DNA from: Nocardioides ginsengisegetis
Lineage (GTDB): Bacteria > Actinomycetota > Actinomycetes > Propionibacteriales > Nocardioidaceae
Length of the DNA: 64,000 bases
Assembly (NCBI RefSeq): GCF_014138045.1
Contig: NZ_JACGXA010000001.1
Span: 2,093,001-2,157,000, forward strand
Reading direction: 5' to 3'
Part shown: positions 7,298 to 16,794 of the stretch, one piece after another
Position numbering within the stretch: position 1 is the stretch's first letter
How the letters are laid out: each line of letters opens with the position of its first letter
The notes under the pieces: model-generated
Told to the model about the DNA's origin: nothing
Databases searched by the model: none
Seen by the model: only the letters and a program-made list of their open reading frames with translations
Made by a program: the position numbers and the translations under genes

Positions 7298-9297
7298 CGC
7301 GTCCCCCCGACCATCCCGCTGCCGGGGACCGTGCTCGTGGGCGGGTGGTCGTCCTGGTCCGTCCCGTCGTCGAGCGGCTGGAAGCCGATCGGGATGGCGG
7401 GGTCGGGCAGGCCCAGGCACCACGGCCCGTGGCCGACCTCGCCGTAGACCGGACGGTCGCGCGCGTCGTACTCGCGGTACTGCGGGGTGTTGAAGACGAA
7501 GTTCTGCCGGATCATGTTGCCCTGGAAGACCTTGGCCAGCAGCGGCTCGTAGCGGTCGAGGCCGGCCATCAGGCAGGGGTACTCCGGGCTGTACGCCGCG
7601 AGCAGGCCCGTGATCGGCTGGGTGACCTGCCCGACGCGGACGATGTCGGCGCCGTTGTCCTGCAGGATCCCGGTCGCGGTGTCGGAGACTCCGGCGAGGT
7701 CGCCGAAGAACGCCTTGAGGTCGTCCTTGCGCTCGATGACGGTCCTGCTCGTCACCGTCACGTTCCGCAGCACGCCGAGCAGGTCGGGCGCGGCGATGTC
7801 GTAGGTGTCGGCGACCTGGGCCAGCAGCCTGAGGTCCTCGCGCAGCGTGGGCAGGTGGTCGTCGATGACCCCGAGGTAGCTGTCGAGCTCGTCCATCGTC
7901 TCGCCGATCTGCTTGCCCCGGCCGCCGAGCGCGGTGGCGAGGGCGTTCAGCGTGGCGTTGAGGTCGGCGGGCCGCACCGAGCGGAGCAGCGGGAAGAGAT
8001 TGGCCAGGATCCGGCTCAGCTCGACGTTGGTCTCGACCCGGTCGGCCGGGATGACGTCGCCGTCGGAGAGCGAGGCCGACGCCGGGTCGGCGGGGTCCTT
8101 GAAGGAGATGTACTTCTGGCCGAACAGCGTGGTCGGCAGGATCTGCACGTCGACGTTCTCGGGGATCTCGCGCGCGGCGTCCGGCTGGAGCGCGACCTTG
8201 ATGACCGCCTGCTTGCCGTCGTCGGAGATGTCGCGGACCTGGCCGACCAGCACGCCGTGGAGGCGGACGTCGCCGAACTTCGCGAGCTGGAGGCCGGCGC
8301 GGTCGGCCTGGATCGTCACCATCGTCACCGACTGGAACGTCTTCTGGTAGACCGCGATCGCCAGCCCGATGAGCAGCGCGATGACGGTCAGGAAGACGAC
8401 GCCGCTGACCAGCAGCCGCCGGTGCTCGGCCGGGGTGTCGTGGGTGATGTTGACGAGCATCCCCGTGATCCGGACGGTCGTCGTCGAGCCCCAGATCGCG
8501 AAGCTCAGGAAGAAGTCGGCGACCACCACGGTGACGATGCTGGTCCGGATGGCGCGCCCCACGGCCATGCCCACGCCGGCCGGTCCGCCGGAAGCGGTGT
8601 AGCCGTAGTAGCAGTGGATCAGGATGATCGCGGTCGCGAGGAACAGCAGCTTGCCGAAGGACCAGAGCATGTCGATGGGCGGCAGGAACTGGATGAAGTA
8701 GTGGTCGTAGGTGCCCGGAGACTGCCCGTAGACGAGGGTGGTGATCAGCCGCGGCGAGAGGTAGGACGCGCAGAGCGCCACGACGTACAGCGGGATCACC
8801 GCGATGAACGCAGCGATCATGCGCGTGGTCACCAGGAACGGCAGCGAGGGGATCGCCATCACCTCGAGAGCGTCGATCTCCTCCGAGATCCGCATCGCGC
8901 CGAGGCGGGCGGTGTAGCCGCAGCCGACGGTCGCGGCCAGCGCGATCGAGGAGACGAGCGGGGCGACCTCTCGGGTGTTGAAGTAGGCGGAGATGAAGGC
9001 CGAGAACTTCGCGACGCCGATCTGGCTGAGCGAGGCGTAGCCCTGGATGCCGACCTCGGTCCCAGCGAAGAACGCGAGGAACGCGATGACGCCGACCGTG
9101 CCGGCGATCAGGCTCAGGCCGCCCGCACCGAAGGTGACCTCGGCCAGGGTGTTGACGATTTCGCGCGGGTAGCGCTTGATCGCCCGCGGGGTCCACGCCA
9201 GCGCCTTGACGTAGAACATCAGCTGGTCGCCGTACTGCTCCAGGGAGGCGCGACGTCCCTGGATGATCGAGCTGCCGATCGCCGAGATGCTCGCCAT
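7294..9297 (-). CDS. Fused YrbEB permease - MceA protein
   Basis: One uninterrupted 667-residue reading frame contains two proteins that are normally separate. Residues 1-279 are a YrbEB/MlaE-type permease with several membrane segments and the EEIDALEVMAIPSLPFLV signature. It ends at the usual YrbEB C-terminus (STTTVRITG) but no stop follows. From Met280 (codon at 8460-8458) the frame continues as MceA: short N-tail, membrane anchor about 296-318, MlaD domain about 323-400 (LRLHGVLVGQVRDI, TLFGQKYISFKDP) and the MceA helical and Cys-containing tail. ATG 9297 overlaps the yrbEA stop as TGATG. An internal start at Met280 with a weak purine-rich leader could also give free MceA. This would tether the tunnel subunit to the permease. 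Confidence 0.88.
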   Translation of the reverse strand: MASISAIGSSIIQGRRASLEQYGDQLMFYVKALAWTPRAIKRYPREIVNTLAEVTFGAGGLSLIAGTVGVIAFLAFFAGTEVGIQGYASLSQIGVAKFSAFISAYFNTREVAPLVSSIALAATVGCGYTARLGAMRISEEIDALEVMAIPSLPFLVTTRMIAAFIAVIPLYVVALCASYLSPRLITTLVYGQSPGTYDHYFIQFLPPIDMLWSFGKLLFLATAIILIHCYYGYTASGGPAGVGMAVGRAIRTSIVTVVVADFFLSFAIWGSTTTVRITGMLVNITHDTPAEHRRLLVSGVVFLTVIALLIGLAIAVYQKTFQSVTMVTIQADRAGLQLAKFGDVRLHGVLVGQVRDISDDGKQAVIKVALQPDAAREIPENVDVQILPTTLFGQKYISFKDPADPASASLSDGDVIPADRVETNVELSRILANLFPLLRSVRPADLNATLNALATALGGRGKQIGETMDELDSYLGVIDDHLPTLREDLRLLAQVADTYDIAAPDLLGVLRNVTVTSRTVIERKDDLKAFFGDLAGVSDTATGILQDNGADIVRVGQVTQPITGLLAAYSPEYPCLMAGLDRYEPLLAKVFQGNMIRQNFVFNTPQYREYDARDRPVYGEVGHGPWCLGLPDPAIPIGFQPLDDGTDQDDHPPTSTVPGSGMVGGTR

Positions 9298-10070
9298 CAC
9301 AACCCCGGGGGTGGAACGACCTGGAAGTAGATCGCCGTGATCACCGCGTTGAGGAAGAACAGCAGCATGAACGCGATGATCACGGACTCGTTGACCGCCT
9401 TGCCGACGCCGCTGGGACCGCCCCCGGCGTTGAGGCCCTTGTAGGCGCCGACGATCGCGGCCAGCCAGCCGAAGACGACCGCCTTGACCATGGAGATGTA
9501 GAGGTCGGGCAGGCTGGCGAGCGCGGTGAAGCTGGAGAGGAACGCCCCGGCGGAGCCGCCCTGCACGATGACGGTGAAGAAGTAGCCGCCACCGATGCCG
9601 GCGCCGATCACGAGCCCGTTGATCATCAGCGCGACGAACATCGTGGCCACGACGCGCGGCGCCACCAGGCGGGCGAGCGGGTCGATGCCGAGCACCTCCA
9701 TCGCGTCGATCTCCTCGCGGATCTTGCGCGCGCCCATGTCGGAGCAGATCGCGGAGCCTGCGGCTCCCGCGATGAGGAGGGCCGCCGCGATCGGCGCCGC
9801 CTCACGGACGACGGCGAGGACGGCGGTCGCACCCGCGAAGGACTGGGCGCCGAGCTGGCCGGTGAGGTTGCCGACCTGGAGGGAGATGACGGCGCCGAAG
9901 GGGATCGAGACCAGGATCGTGGGCATCAGCGTGACGCTGGTGATGAACCACGCCTGCTCGATGAACTCGCGGAACTGGAAGGGGGTGGTGAAGATCCGCT
10001 TGGTGACCTCGACGACCATCGCCGCGATCTCGCCGGGGCCCCGGATGACGGACACAGCGGAGAACGCCAT
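9297..10070 (-). CDS. yrbEA: YrbEA permease of the Mce lipid importer (MlaE family)
   Basis: Integral-membrane permease subunit, 257 residues, which with YrbEB should form the transmembrane core driven by an MceG ATPase encoded elsewhere (no ATPase gene in this window). It shows the amphipathic N-terminal helix, about five to six hydrophobic segments and the MlaE signature REEIDAMEVLGIDP (118-131), the coupling-helix region for the ATPase. ATG 10070 has an excellent ribosome site (GGGGAGGTG, 5 nt spacing). It is the first gene of the operon; a KstR-like palindrome lies 42 bp upstream. Confidence 0.92.
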   Translation of the reverse strand: MAFSAVSVIRGPGEIAAMVVEVTKRIFTTPFQFREFIEQAWFITSVTLMPTILVSIPFGAVISLQVGNLTGQLGAQSFAGATAVLAVVREAAPIAAALLIAGAAGSAICSDMGARKIREEIDAMEVLGIDPLARLVAPRVVATMFVALMINGLVIGAGIGGGYFFTVIVQGGSAGAFLSSFTALASLPDLYISMVKAVVFGWLAAIVGAYKGLNAGGGPSGVGKAVNESVIIAFMLLFFLNAVITAIYFQVVPPPGL

Positions 10071-10111
10071 CGGTCACCTCCCCTGTGGATCGATCGGACG
10101 CCGTGACAGAC

Positions 10112-10125
10112 TAGAACGCGTTCTC
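10112..10125. promoter_or_regulatory. KstR-like operator upstream of the mce operon
   Basis: TAGAACGCGTTCTC contains the perfect 12-bp palindrome AGAACGCGTTCT (10113-10124) and fits the KstR pattern TnnAACnnGTTnnA except at its last base. On the minus strand a possible -10 (TAGTCT) overlaps its downstream edge, the correct place for a repressor of yrbEA. The Mce4 (cholesterol) operon of M. tuberculosis is under KstR, so the site supports a sterol-type importer. It also lies between divergent genes and could touch the DUF1707 promoter. Confidence 0.6.
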
Positions 10126-10253
10126 ATTTCCCACAACGGGCCCCCAGTACGTTCCAGCGACTGGTCAACGAACAACGCCATGCCGGGTAACGCGTCGCAC
10201 ACGGGCTGCGACGCGCGTCACATCTAGGATCGGGGCGTGCTGAGGCGAGACCG

Positions 10254-10787
10254 ATGAGCGACGACCTGTGGGCCTCCTTTGCCCTCGATCCGCGCTCCCC
10301 CGCGAACGCCGGCCTCCGGGCCGCCGACCGCGACCGCGACCTGATCCACCAGCTGCTCGGCGAGGCGTACGCCGACGGGCGGCTCGACCGCGAGGAGCTC
10401 GACCTGCGGTCGGGCCAGACGTCCGCCGCGCGGACCCTGGGCGAGCTGCCGCCGATCGTGGCCGACCTGGTCGCGCCGACCGGATCGGTGCCGGCGCTGG
10501 TCGTCAGCGGCGACCTGCACGCCCGGGCGGTCGAGAAGTACCGCAGCGACCGCCGCGAGGCGTTCATGGGGTTCCTGGGGCCGTCGCTCATCTGCGTGGT
10601 GATCTGGTTCGTGCTCACCATGGGCTTCTTCTGGCCGGGGTTCGTCATCGCCGGCACCGGCATCAACCTGGTCCGCACGCTCGTGATGCGGCAGGACATC
10701 ATCGCCGGGCACGAGCGCAAGCTGGAGAAGAAGCGCCTGCGGGCGCTCGAGGGTCCCGAGGAGCCCGGCATCCCGGAGTCGGACTGA
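10254..10787 (+). CDS. DUF1707 domain membrane protein
   Basis: Actinobacterial protein of unknown function. An N-terminal DUF1707 (SHOCT-like) domain at about 20-72 carries the typical AADRDRDLIHQLLGEAYADG...LDREELDLRSGQ pattern, usually thought to mediate membrane-associated interactions. A two-helix hydrophobic part follows at about 104-142 (GPSLICVVIWFVLTMGFFWP) and a charged tail ends the 177-residue protein. It is divergent from the mce operon. Its stop codon directly abuts that of the convergent VOC gene, forming the palindrome GGACTGATCAGTCC at 10781-10794. No function can be assigned. Confidence 0.8.
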   Translation: MSDDLWASFALDPRSPANAGLRAADRDRDLIHQLLGEAYADGRLDREELDLRSGQTSAARTLGELPPIVADLVAPTGSVPALVVSGDLHARAVEKYRSDRREAFMGFLGPSLICVVIWFVLTMGFFWPGFVIAGTGINLVRTLVMRQDIIAGHERKLEKKRLRALEGPEEPGIPESD

Positions 10788-11228
10788 TCAGTCCAGGCAG
10801 AACTCGTTGCCCTCGGGGTCCTGCATCACGATGAACCCGCTGCCGAGCTCCTCGCCGGGCTCGAAGCGCTGGAACCGGCTCGCCCCGAGCGCCAGGAGCT
10901 GCTCGCAGGCCTCCTCGAGGACGGCCATCCGACCCTCGGGCGGCACGCCGGCCGCGGCGCGGACGTCGAGGTGGAGCTTGTTCTTGGCGACCTTGCCCTC
11001 GGGCACCTTCTGGAAGAACACGCGCGGCCCGGCGCCATCGGGGTCGACGATGGCGGACCGGTCGTTGCGCGCCTCCGGGGGCACGCCCCAAGCGTCGAGC
11101 GCGGCGTCCCAGGTGTCGAAGCCGTCGGGCGGCGGCTGGAGGACGTAGCGCAGGGCGACCGCCCAGAACTCCGCCTGGGCGCCCGGGTCGTGGGCGTCGA
11201 AGGTGATCTGGACCTCGCGTGCGCTCAT
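10788..11228 (-). CDS. VOC (glyoxalase/bleomycin-resistance fold) family protein
   Basis: Small cytosolic protein of 146 residues with the vicinal-oxygen-chelate fold: N-terminal ITFDAHDPGAQAEFWAVAL, central VFFQKVPEGKVAKNKLHLD with the metal-site His, and C-terminal GSGFIVMQDPEGNEFCLD with the metal-site Glu. This is the glyoxalase-like VOC family common in actinobacteria; the substrate is unknown. ATG 11228 overlaps the stop of the upstream MmcQ-like gene as ATGA, so the two are translationally coupled. An in-frame ATG at 11237 is possible but fits the junction less well. Confidence 0.82.
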   Translation of the reverse strand: MSAREVQITFDAHDPGAQAEFWAVALRYVLQPPPDGFDTWDAALDAWGVPPEARNDRSAIVDPDGAGPRVFFQKVPEGKVAKNKLHLDVRAAAGVPPEGRMAVLEEACEQLLALGASRFQRFEPGEELGSGFIVMQDPEGNEFCLD

Positions 11229-11590
11229 GCGTCCCATCCTGCGGGTCGGTGCTTCCTGGGCAGCTTGGACACGACCAGCCGGTAGGACTCGTCGACGGCC
11301 TCGCACAGCTCGTCGTCGGGGATCTCCCCCGAGAACGACAGGTTGTTCCAGCCGGAGCGACCGATGTAGGCCATCACCGTGGCCGCCCCGGGGTAGCGGT
11401 CGAGCCACTCGTCGGCAGCCTCGCGGCTCGGGCCGCCCTTGATGCCGACGCCGTCACCGCCGAGGAAGGCGAAGATCTTGCCCGCCGCGCCCTCGCCCAC
11501 CTTGATGACCGGGTGGTCGTGGTCCCACGGGTTGTCGGGCCAGGCGCCGGGCTTGGCCAGGCAGAACGCCTGCATCTCCGCCGCGTCCAT
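11225..11590 (-). CDS. MmcQ/YjbR family protein
   Basis: About 121 residues of the MmcQ/YjbR (DUF419) family, a CyaY-like fold sometimes annotated as DNA-binding, function unsettled. Family features seen: CLAKPGAWPDNPWDHDHPVIKVG near the N-terminus, IFAFLGGDGVGIKG, and WNNLSFSGEIPDDELCEAVDESY near the C-terminus. I place the start at ATG 11590 because homology begins there; ATG 11614 adds eight residues but overlaps the hemerythrin gene end and has no spaced ribosome site. It is in an apparent operon hemerythrin - YjbR - VOC. Confidence 0.75.
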   Translation of the reverse strand: MDAAEMQAFCLAKPGAWPDNPWDHDHPVIKVGEGAAGKIFAFLGGDGVGIKGGPSREAADEWLDRYPGAATVMAYIGRSGWNNLSFSGEIPDDELCEAVDESYRLVVSKLPRKHRPAGWDA

Positions 11591-11603
11591 CAGTCGGCGT
11601 CCA

Positions 11604-12158
11604 TCAGTCGTCATCCTCGTCGTCGTCGAGCAGGCCCTCCTTGCGGGCGGCGGCGACGATCGAGCGGACGTGGGCGAGGGTGCCGCAGTTGTCGGCGATC
11701 CGGGCGTTGCGCTCGGCGGCGAAGGCCTCGCCGAGCTCGGCGCGGACCTTCTCCGAGACCTCGTCGCGGGCGGGGTTGAGGATCGTCAGCTCCTCCTCGG
11801 TGAGGTGGTGGTTGACGACCTTGGCGAGCTCCTCGACGGCGTCGTCGAAGGCCTGGGTGTCGGTGCCCTTGAGCTCCAGCACCGCGAGCAGTGCCTCGTG
11901 GCCCTCGGCGTGCTCCTCCTCGCCGTGCTCCGCCTCGTGGTCGGAGACCGCGTCCTTGCGGCGCAGCTGGGGGTAGACCTTCGTCTCCTCCGCGAGGGCG
12001 TGGGCAACGTGCAGCGTGGCGAAGGCCTGACGGACGGCGTCGCGGTCGGCGCTGCTGTCGCGCAGCTCCCTGAGCAGCGACTCGAAGCGTCGGTGGTCCT
12101 CGAGGATCAGCTCGACGACGTCGCCGCTGACCGGGTGTCCGAGATCGATGGTGGTCAT
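11604..12158 (-). CDS. Hemerythrin-domain protein
   Basis: Predicted di-iron, oxygen- or NO-responsive hemerythrin-like cytosolic protein of 184 residues. Candidate iron ligands follow the family order: H22 (ILEDHRRF), H50/H53 with E57/E58 (HVAHALAEETKVYP), a histidine in the GHEALL segment (H87) and H117/H118 with E122 (VNHHLTEEE). The protein ends in an acidic run. It is the first gene of a short minus-strand group with the YjbR-like and VOC genes; 35 bp separate its start from the MFS stop, which leaves room for its own promoter. Its role (oxygen sensing, iron storage or stress protection) cannot be settled from sequence. Confidence 0.85.
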   Translation of the reverse strand: MTTIDLGHPVSGDVVELILEDHRRFESLLRELRDSSADRDAVRQAFATLHVAHALAEETKVYPQLRRKDAVSDHEAEHGEEEHAEGHEALLAVLELKGTDTQAFDDAVEELAKVVNHHLTEEELTILNPARDEVSEKVRAELGEAFAAERNARIADNCGTLAHVRSIVAAARKEGLLDDDEDDD

Positions 12159-12193
12159 GGCACGACCCTAGCCAGCCGCACGGACAGCCGACC

Positions 12194-13477
12194 TCACCCC
12201 ATCGACGCGATGCTGGCGGCCAGCTCGTCCCGGCTGGTGTGCCGGCGGGCGCGCTTGCGGTAGCGCCAGACCTGGGTGAGGCCGACCGCCCAGAGGACGT
12301 ACTGGGCGCTCATCGCCCAGCGGAACGCCTCGGGCGTGTAGTCGGTGCCGCCGCCGGGCGTGCGCCAGTCGAGGATCACGCCGATGCTGACGACGAGCAG
12401 CAGGCTGGCGGTGAAGCCGCCCTGGTTGATGATCCCGCTGGCGCTGGCCAGCCGGTGGGGCGGGTTGGAGGTGCGGGCCACGTCGAAGCCGATCATCGAG
12501 GCCGGCCCGCCGACCCCCACCACGAACACCAGCAGCACGAGCACCGGCAGCGGGGCGTCGCCGGGCCAGAGCAGCACCACCGTCCAGGCGACCACGATGG
12601 CGCCGACGATCGTCAGCGCCATGCTGGAGCGGTGCCAGGGGTGCAGCCCGATCAGCCAGCCGAGCGCCGGGCCGACGAGCATCACGGAGACGACCAGGCA
12701 GGTGAGCAGCCCGCCGGCGGCGTTGGGGCTGAGGCCCTCGCCGCGGACGAAGAACGGGTAGCCCCACAGCAGGGCCAGCGCGGTCGAGCTGAACTGGGTG
12801 GAGAAGTGGATCCAGAACCCCAGCCGGGTGCCGGGCAGCGCCCACGAGGCGGCCAGGCTCTTGCGGACGGCCGGCAGGGACAGCGCGGGCCCGCGCCGGC
12901 TGCGCTCGGCCGGGGAGTCGCGGAGCAGCAGGAGCACGGCGACCGCAAGGACGATGCCGAGCGAGGCGGTGGAGAGGTAGGCCCTGGTCCAGCCGACGTG
13001 GCCGAGCGCCCAGGTCATCGGCACGGCGGCGAGCACTCCGCCGAGCTGGCCGAGGGTGCCGGTGAGCTGGGTGATGAGCGGGATCCGGGTGACGGCGAAC
13101 CAGGTCGCGATCAGGCGCAGCACGCAGATGAACGTCATCGCGTCGCCCATGCCGACGAAGAGGCGGGCCACGAGGGCCTCGGGGTAGGTCTCGGCGAGGG
13201 CGAACCCGGTCTGGGCGGCGGTCATCAGCAGCGTGCCGGTGAGCATCACCCGCCGCGGGCCGAAGCGGTCGACCATCAGGCCGACCGGGATCTGCATCGC
13301 GGCGTAGACCAGCAGCTGCAGCATCGTGAACGTCGCGAGCTGCGAGGCGGAGATGTCGAAGCGCTCGGTGGCGGCCAGGCCGGCCACCGCGAGCGAGCTG
13401 CGGTGGAAGACCGCGAGCAGGTAGACGAGCAGTCCGACCAGCCAGACGACAAAAGCTCCCTTGTAGGGAGGGGTCAC
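12194..13477 (-). CDS. MFS transporter
   Basis: Major facilitator superfamily carrier, 427 residues with 12 predicted membrane segments. It opens with [19 protein letters not shown], the start of many nitrate/metabolite-type MFS proteins, and shows the loop 2-3 motif [12 protein letters not shown]. The substrate is unknown. GTG 13477 overlaps the uvrB stop as GTGA (13474-13477), so it is translated with uvrB although the functions seem unrelated. A much longer open frame continues upstream but is only the shadow of uvrB. Confidence 0.85.
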   Translation of the reverse strand: MTPPYKGAFVVWLVGLLVYLLAVFHRSSLAVAGLAATERFDISASQLATFTMLQLLVYAAMQIPVGLMVDRFGPRRVMLTGTLLMTAAQTGFALAETYPEALVARLFVGMGDAMTFICVLRLIATWFAVTRIPLITQLTGTLGQLGGVLAAVPMTWALGHVGWTRAYLSTASLGIVLAVAVLLLLRDSPAERSRRGPALSLPAVRKSLAASWALPGTRLGFWIHFSTQFSSTALALLWGYPFFVRGEGLSPNAAGGLLTCLVVSVMLVGPALGWLIGLHPWHRSSMALTIVGAIVVAWTVVLLWPGDAPLPVLVLLVFVVGVGGPASMIGFDVARTSNPPHRLASASGIINQGGFTASLLLVVSIGVILDWRTPGGGTDYTPEAFRWAMSAQYVLWAVGLTQVWRYRKRARRHTSRDELAASIASMG

Positions 13478-15585
13478 TTCGCGCCCGCCGACATCATCTG
13501 GCGCAGCTCCTTCTTGAGGTCCCCGATCTCGTCGCGCAGCCGGGCCGCGACCTCGAAGTGCAGCTCGGCGGCCGCGCCCTTCATCTGGTCGGTGAGCTCC
13601 TGGATCAGCTGCGCGAGCTCGGCACTCGGCATCCCGGCCAGGTCGGCCGCGTGCTTGCCCGAGGTCTTGGCCGACAGGTTGGGCACCGGGGCCTTGCGGG
13701 CCTTCGGGTCCTGGTGCTGCCACGACTCGAGCAGCTCGTGGGTGCTCTCCTCCTCGCGGGCGAGCATCTCGGTGATGTCGGCGATCTTCTTGCGCAGCGG
13801 CTGCGGGTCGATGCCGTGGGCGGTGTTGTAGGCGACCTGCTTCTCGCGGCGCCGGTTGGTCTCGTCGATCGCCTTCTCCATGGAGGGCGTGATCTTGTCG
13901 GCGTACATGTGCACCTGGCCGGACACGTTGCGGGCCGCGCGGCCGATCGTCTGGATCAGCGACTTGTCGGAGCGCAGGAAGCCCTCCTTGTCGGCGTCGA
14001 GGATCGCCACCAGCGACACCTCGGGCAGGTCGAGGCCCTCGCGGAGGAGGTTGATGCCGACGAGGACGTCGTACTCGCCGAGGCGGAGGTCGCGCAGCAG
14101 CTCGATCCGCTTGAGGGTGTCGACCTCGGAGTGGAGGTAGCGGGTGCGGATGCCGGCGTCGAGGAGGTAGTCGGTGAGGTCCTCGGACATCTTCTTGGTC
14201 AGCGTGGTGACCAGGACCCGCTCGTTCTTCTCCGTGCGGGTGCGGATCTCGTGGATCAGATCGTCGATCTGGCCCTTGGTCGGCTTGACGACCACCTCGG
14301 GGTCGATCAGCCCGGTCGGGCGGATGATCTGCTCGACGGTGTCGCCGCCGACCTTGTCGAGCTCGTAGTTGCCGGGCGTCGCCGAGAGGTAGATCGTCTG
14401 GCCGATCCGGTCGAGGAACTCCTCCCAGCGCAGCGGCCGGTTGTCCATCGCGCTCGGCAGCCGGAAGCCGTGGTCGACCAGGTTGCGCTTGCGGGACATG
14501 TCGCCCTCGTACATGCCGCCGATCTGCGGCACCGCCACGTGGGACTCGTCGACGACGAGGAGGAAGTCCTCGGGGAAGTAGTCGAGGAGGCAGTTGGGTG
14601 CCGTGCCCCGCTCGCGGCCGTCGATGTGCATGGAGTAGTTCTCGATGCCCGAGCAGGAGCCGACCTGTCGCATCATCTCGACGTCGTAGGTCGTGCGCAT
14701 CCGCAGCCGCTGGGCCTCCAGCAGCTTGCCCTGCTTCTCGAAGGTCGCGAGCTGCTGCTCGAGCTCGGTCTCGATGCCGCGGATGGCGCGCTCCATGCGC
14801 TCCGGGCCGGCGACGTAGTGGGTCGCGGGGAAGACGTAGAGCTCGGAGTCCTCGGTGACGACCTCGCCGGTGAGCGGGTGCAGCGTCATCAGCCGCTCGA
14901 TCTCGTCGCCGAAGAACTCGATGCGGACGGCGTGCTCCTCGTAGACCGGGAAGATCTCGAGGGTGTCGCCGCGGACCCGGAAGGTGCCGCGGGTGAAGGT
15001 CATGTCGTTCCGCGTGTACTGGATCTCGACCAGTCGGCGCAGGATCGAGTCGCGGTCGTGCTCCTCGCCGACCTTGAGCCGGATCATCCGGTCGACGTAC
15101 TCCTGCGGGGTGCCGAGGCCGTAGATGCAGGAGACCGTGCTGACCACGATCACGTCGCGCCGGGTCAGCAGCGAGTTGGTCGCGCTGTGGCGCAGCCGCT
15201 CGACCTCCTCGTTGATCGAGGAGTCCTTCTCGATGTAGGTGTCGGTCTGAGGCACGTAGGCCTCGGGCTGGTAGTAGTCGTAGTAGGAGACGAAGTACTC
15301 GACGGCGTTGTCGGGGAAGAGCTGGCGCAGCTCGTTGGCGAACTGCGCGGCCAGCGTCTTGTTGGGCTGGAGCACCAGCAGCGGGCGCTGCACCTGCTCG
15401 GCCACCCACGCCACCGTCGCCGTCTTGCCGGTGCCCGTGGCGCCCAGCAGCACCACGTCCTGGACCCCGGCGTCGATGCGCTTGCTGATCTCCTTGATGG
15501 CGGCGGGCTGGTCGCCGGCGGGCTGGTAGTCCGACACCACCTGGAAGGGGGCGACTTTCCGCTCGAGGTCGGTCACGGGGCGCAT
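13474..15585 (-). CDS. uvrB: Excinuclease ABC subunit UvrB
   Basis: Helicase-like damage-recognition subunit of nucleotide excision repair, 703 residues, normal for the family. Visible are Walker [14 protein letters not shown], the beta-hairpin region ([20 protein letters not shown]), DESH helicase box ([16 protein letters not shown]), the C-terminal helicase motifs ([29 protein letters not shown]) and the C-terminal UVR domain ([19 protein letters not shown]) that binds UvrC. ATG 15585 fits the usual N-terminus ([20 protein letters not shown]); longer upstream starts add a non-conserved Pro/Arg-rich tail. No LexA-type box was seen in its short upstream region. Confidence 0.97.
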   Translation of the reverse strand: MRPVTDLERKVAPFQVVSDYQPAGDQPAAIKEISKRIDAGVQDVVLLGATGTGKTATVAWVAEQVQRPLLVLQPNKTLAAQFANELRQLFPDNAVEYFVSYYDYYQPEAYVPQTDTYIEKDSSINEEVERLRHSATNSLLTRRDVIVVSTVSCIYGLGTPQEYVDRMIRLKVGEEHDRDSILRRLVEIQYTRNDMTFTRGTFRVRGDTLEIFPVYEEHAVRIEFFGDEIERLMTLHPLTGEVVTEDSELYVFPATHYVAGPERMERAIRGIETELEQQLATFEKQGKLLEAQRLRMRTTYDVEMMRQVGSCSGIENYSMHIDGRERGTAPNCLLDYFPEDFLLVVDESHVAVPQIGGMYEGDMSRKRNLVDHGFRLPSAMDNRPLRWEEFLDRIGQTIYLSATPGNYELDKVGGDTVEQIIRPTGLIDPEVVVKPTKGQIDDLIHEIRTRTEKNERVLVTTLTKKMSEDLTDYLLDAGIRTRYLHSEVDTLKRIELLRDLRLGEYDVLVGINLLREGLDLPEVSLVAILDADKEGFLRSDKSLIQTIGRAARNVSGQVHMYADKITPSMEKAIDETNRRREKQVAYNTAHGIDPQPLRKKIADITEMLAREEESTHELLESWQHQDPKARKAPVPNLSAKTSGKHAADLAGMPSAELAQLIQELTDQMKGAAAELHFEVAARLRDEIGDLKKELRQMMSAGAK

Positions 15586-15643
15586 GCGGACAGCGTACGG
15601 CGGGCCGCCGACAGTACTCGCCGGGCCGTGCGACGCTGGGCTC

Positions 15644-16099
15644 GTGCGCACACGGGGGTGTCGTGGTCTCGCCGGGGCGGTCGCCCTGCTGGCGGTCCTG
15701 GGCCTGTCTGCCTGCGGCCACGCCGACGAGCCGGACGTCAGCCTCGAGGGGCGCTGGCGGTTGGAGAGGCTGGTCGACGCGGGGGACGAGACGGTGTTCG
15801 CCAAGGCCTCCGGGCCGCCGGTGCTGACCTACATCCTCGAGTACCAGGCGCTCTCCGGCTGTCAGGTGATCGAGTGGAAGACCCACACCGACGGCGAGGA
15901 CGTGCGGTTCACGGACATGACGGTGGGCTCGATGATGTCGTGCCCGGTGAACTTCGTGGACCTGCTCGACGGCACCTACCCCGACCTGCTGCGTCGTGTC
16001 GACCATGCCCGGCGCGGCGACCGCACGCTCGTCCTGAGCGGCGACGACCTGGAGATGACCTTCGTGCCGCTGGACAGTCGTGACAGCTCGCCCGATTGA
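15644..16099 (+). CDS. META/HslJ-like lipoprotein
   Basis: Probable secreted lipoprotein of 151 residues. GTG 15644 gives a short signal peptide ending in lipobox L-S-A-C (about residue 22). The mature part begins with [20 protein letters not shown], resembling the start of META/HslJ domains, followed by alternating strands ending in [10 protein letters not shown]. The domain assignment is tentative because the fold is recognised only from the opening pattern. The gene is divergent from uvrB with 58 bp between starts. Function unknown. Confidence 0.62.
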   Translation: MRTRGCRGLAGAVALLAVLGLSACGHADEPDVSLEGRWRLERLVDAGDETVFAKASGPPVLTYILEYQALSGCQVIEWKTHTDGEDVRFTDMTVGSMMSCPVNFVDLLDGTYPDLLRRVDHARRGDRTLVLSGDDLEMTFVPLDSRDSSPD

Positions 16100-16150
16100 T
16101 GTTCGGCAGATGGCGGGGAGACCAGGGCCGAACGCGGGCGGGCGGGTCAC

Positions 16151-16735
16151 TTAGTCCACAGTCGAAGAGTTGTCCCCTTCGACTACGTAGACCTCCATCG
16201 GCAAGCGGTGTCGCTGGGCGAACGTCTCGATGGCGGCACGTTGGTCCTCCGTGGGAGGCGCACCCACCTGCACCATGAGCCCGGTTCCGGTGTAGCTGGC
16301 GCCCCACGTGCGGAAGTCCTCTGCGAAGCCGGGGACGATCTCACGGAGACGATCGGCGAGGCCGTTGATGTCCTGGTGGCTGTGCTCGGCCCGTTCGATC
16401 GCCACCGCGTCCCCGAAGTCGGCGAACCTCTCCTCCGCCAGCGCGACACCCCGGTGGTCAGTCGCCACCAGGACGACGACCGAGTCCGCCTCCCGGACGT
16501 ACGTACCGGCGAAGTGCGCATCCTGCCGGTCGACCAGGTCCGCCGCCGACTGTCGGGCAGCCTGGTCGGCCGCGTCGAAGACGGAGCGGTCGGGCAGCGT
16601 CGGCATCCCCTGGTGGTAGGTCACCCAGTCCGAAGCCGCACGTGCCGCGGTCTCATTCTCCTGCGATGTCGCCGCGCCGCAGCCGAACACGAGCAGTCCG
16701 CAGAGCAGCAGGCCGGTCGTCCTCAGGAGCCTCAT
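16151..16735 (-). CDS. Hypothetical lipoprotein
   Basis: Unrecognised protein of 194 residues with a lipoprotein signal peptide (MRLLRTTGLLLCGLLVFGC, lipobox V-F-G-C with Cys19). The mature part has charged alpha+beta character, including ADSVVVLVATDHRGVALAEE and a final GLMVQVGAPPTEDQRAAI...RLPMEVYVVEGD segment that looks like a small repeat-like beta-alpha unit. It is convergent with the META-type lipoprotein gene. No enzyme motif seen; function unknown. Confidence 0.6.
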   Translation of the reverse strand: MRLLRTTGLLLCGLLVFGCGAATSQENETAARAASDWVTYHQGMPTLPDRSVFDAADQAARQSAADLVDRQDAHFAGTYVREADSVVVLVATDHRGVALAEERFADFGDAVAIERAEHSHQDINGLADRLREIVPGFAEDFRTWGASYTGTGLMVQVGAPPTEDQRAAIETFAQRHRLPMEVYVVEGDNSSTVD

Positions 16736-16794
16736 GCCCAGACGCTATGCCCGAGACCGGACGCCCCCGACCGTTTGTGACCGAACCGCAACGA

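Noticed and set aside
10781-10794. GGACTGATCAGTCC palindrome as an operator
   Set aside because: It is made by the two adjoining stop codons of convergent genes and has no promoter near it.
12194-16150. 1,318-codon minus-strand frame suggesting an MFS fusion
   Set aside because: Only the part from GTG 13477 is coding; the upstream part is an out-of-frame shadow of uvrB.
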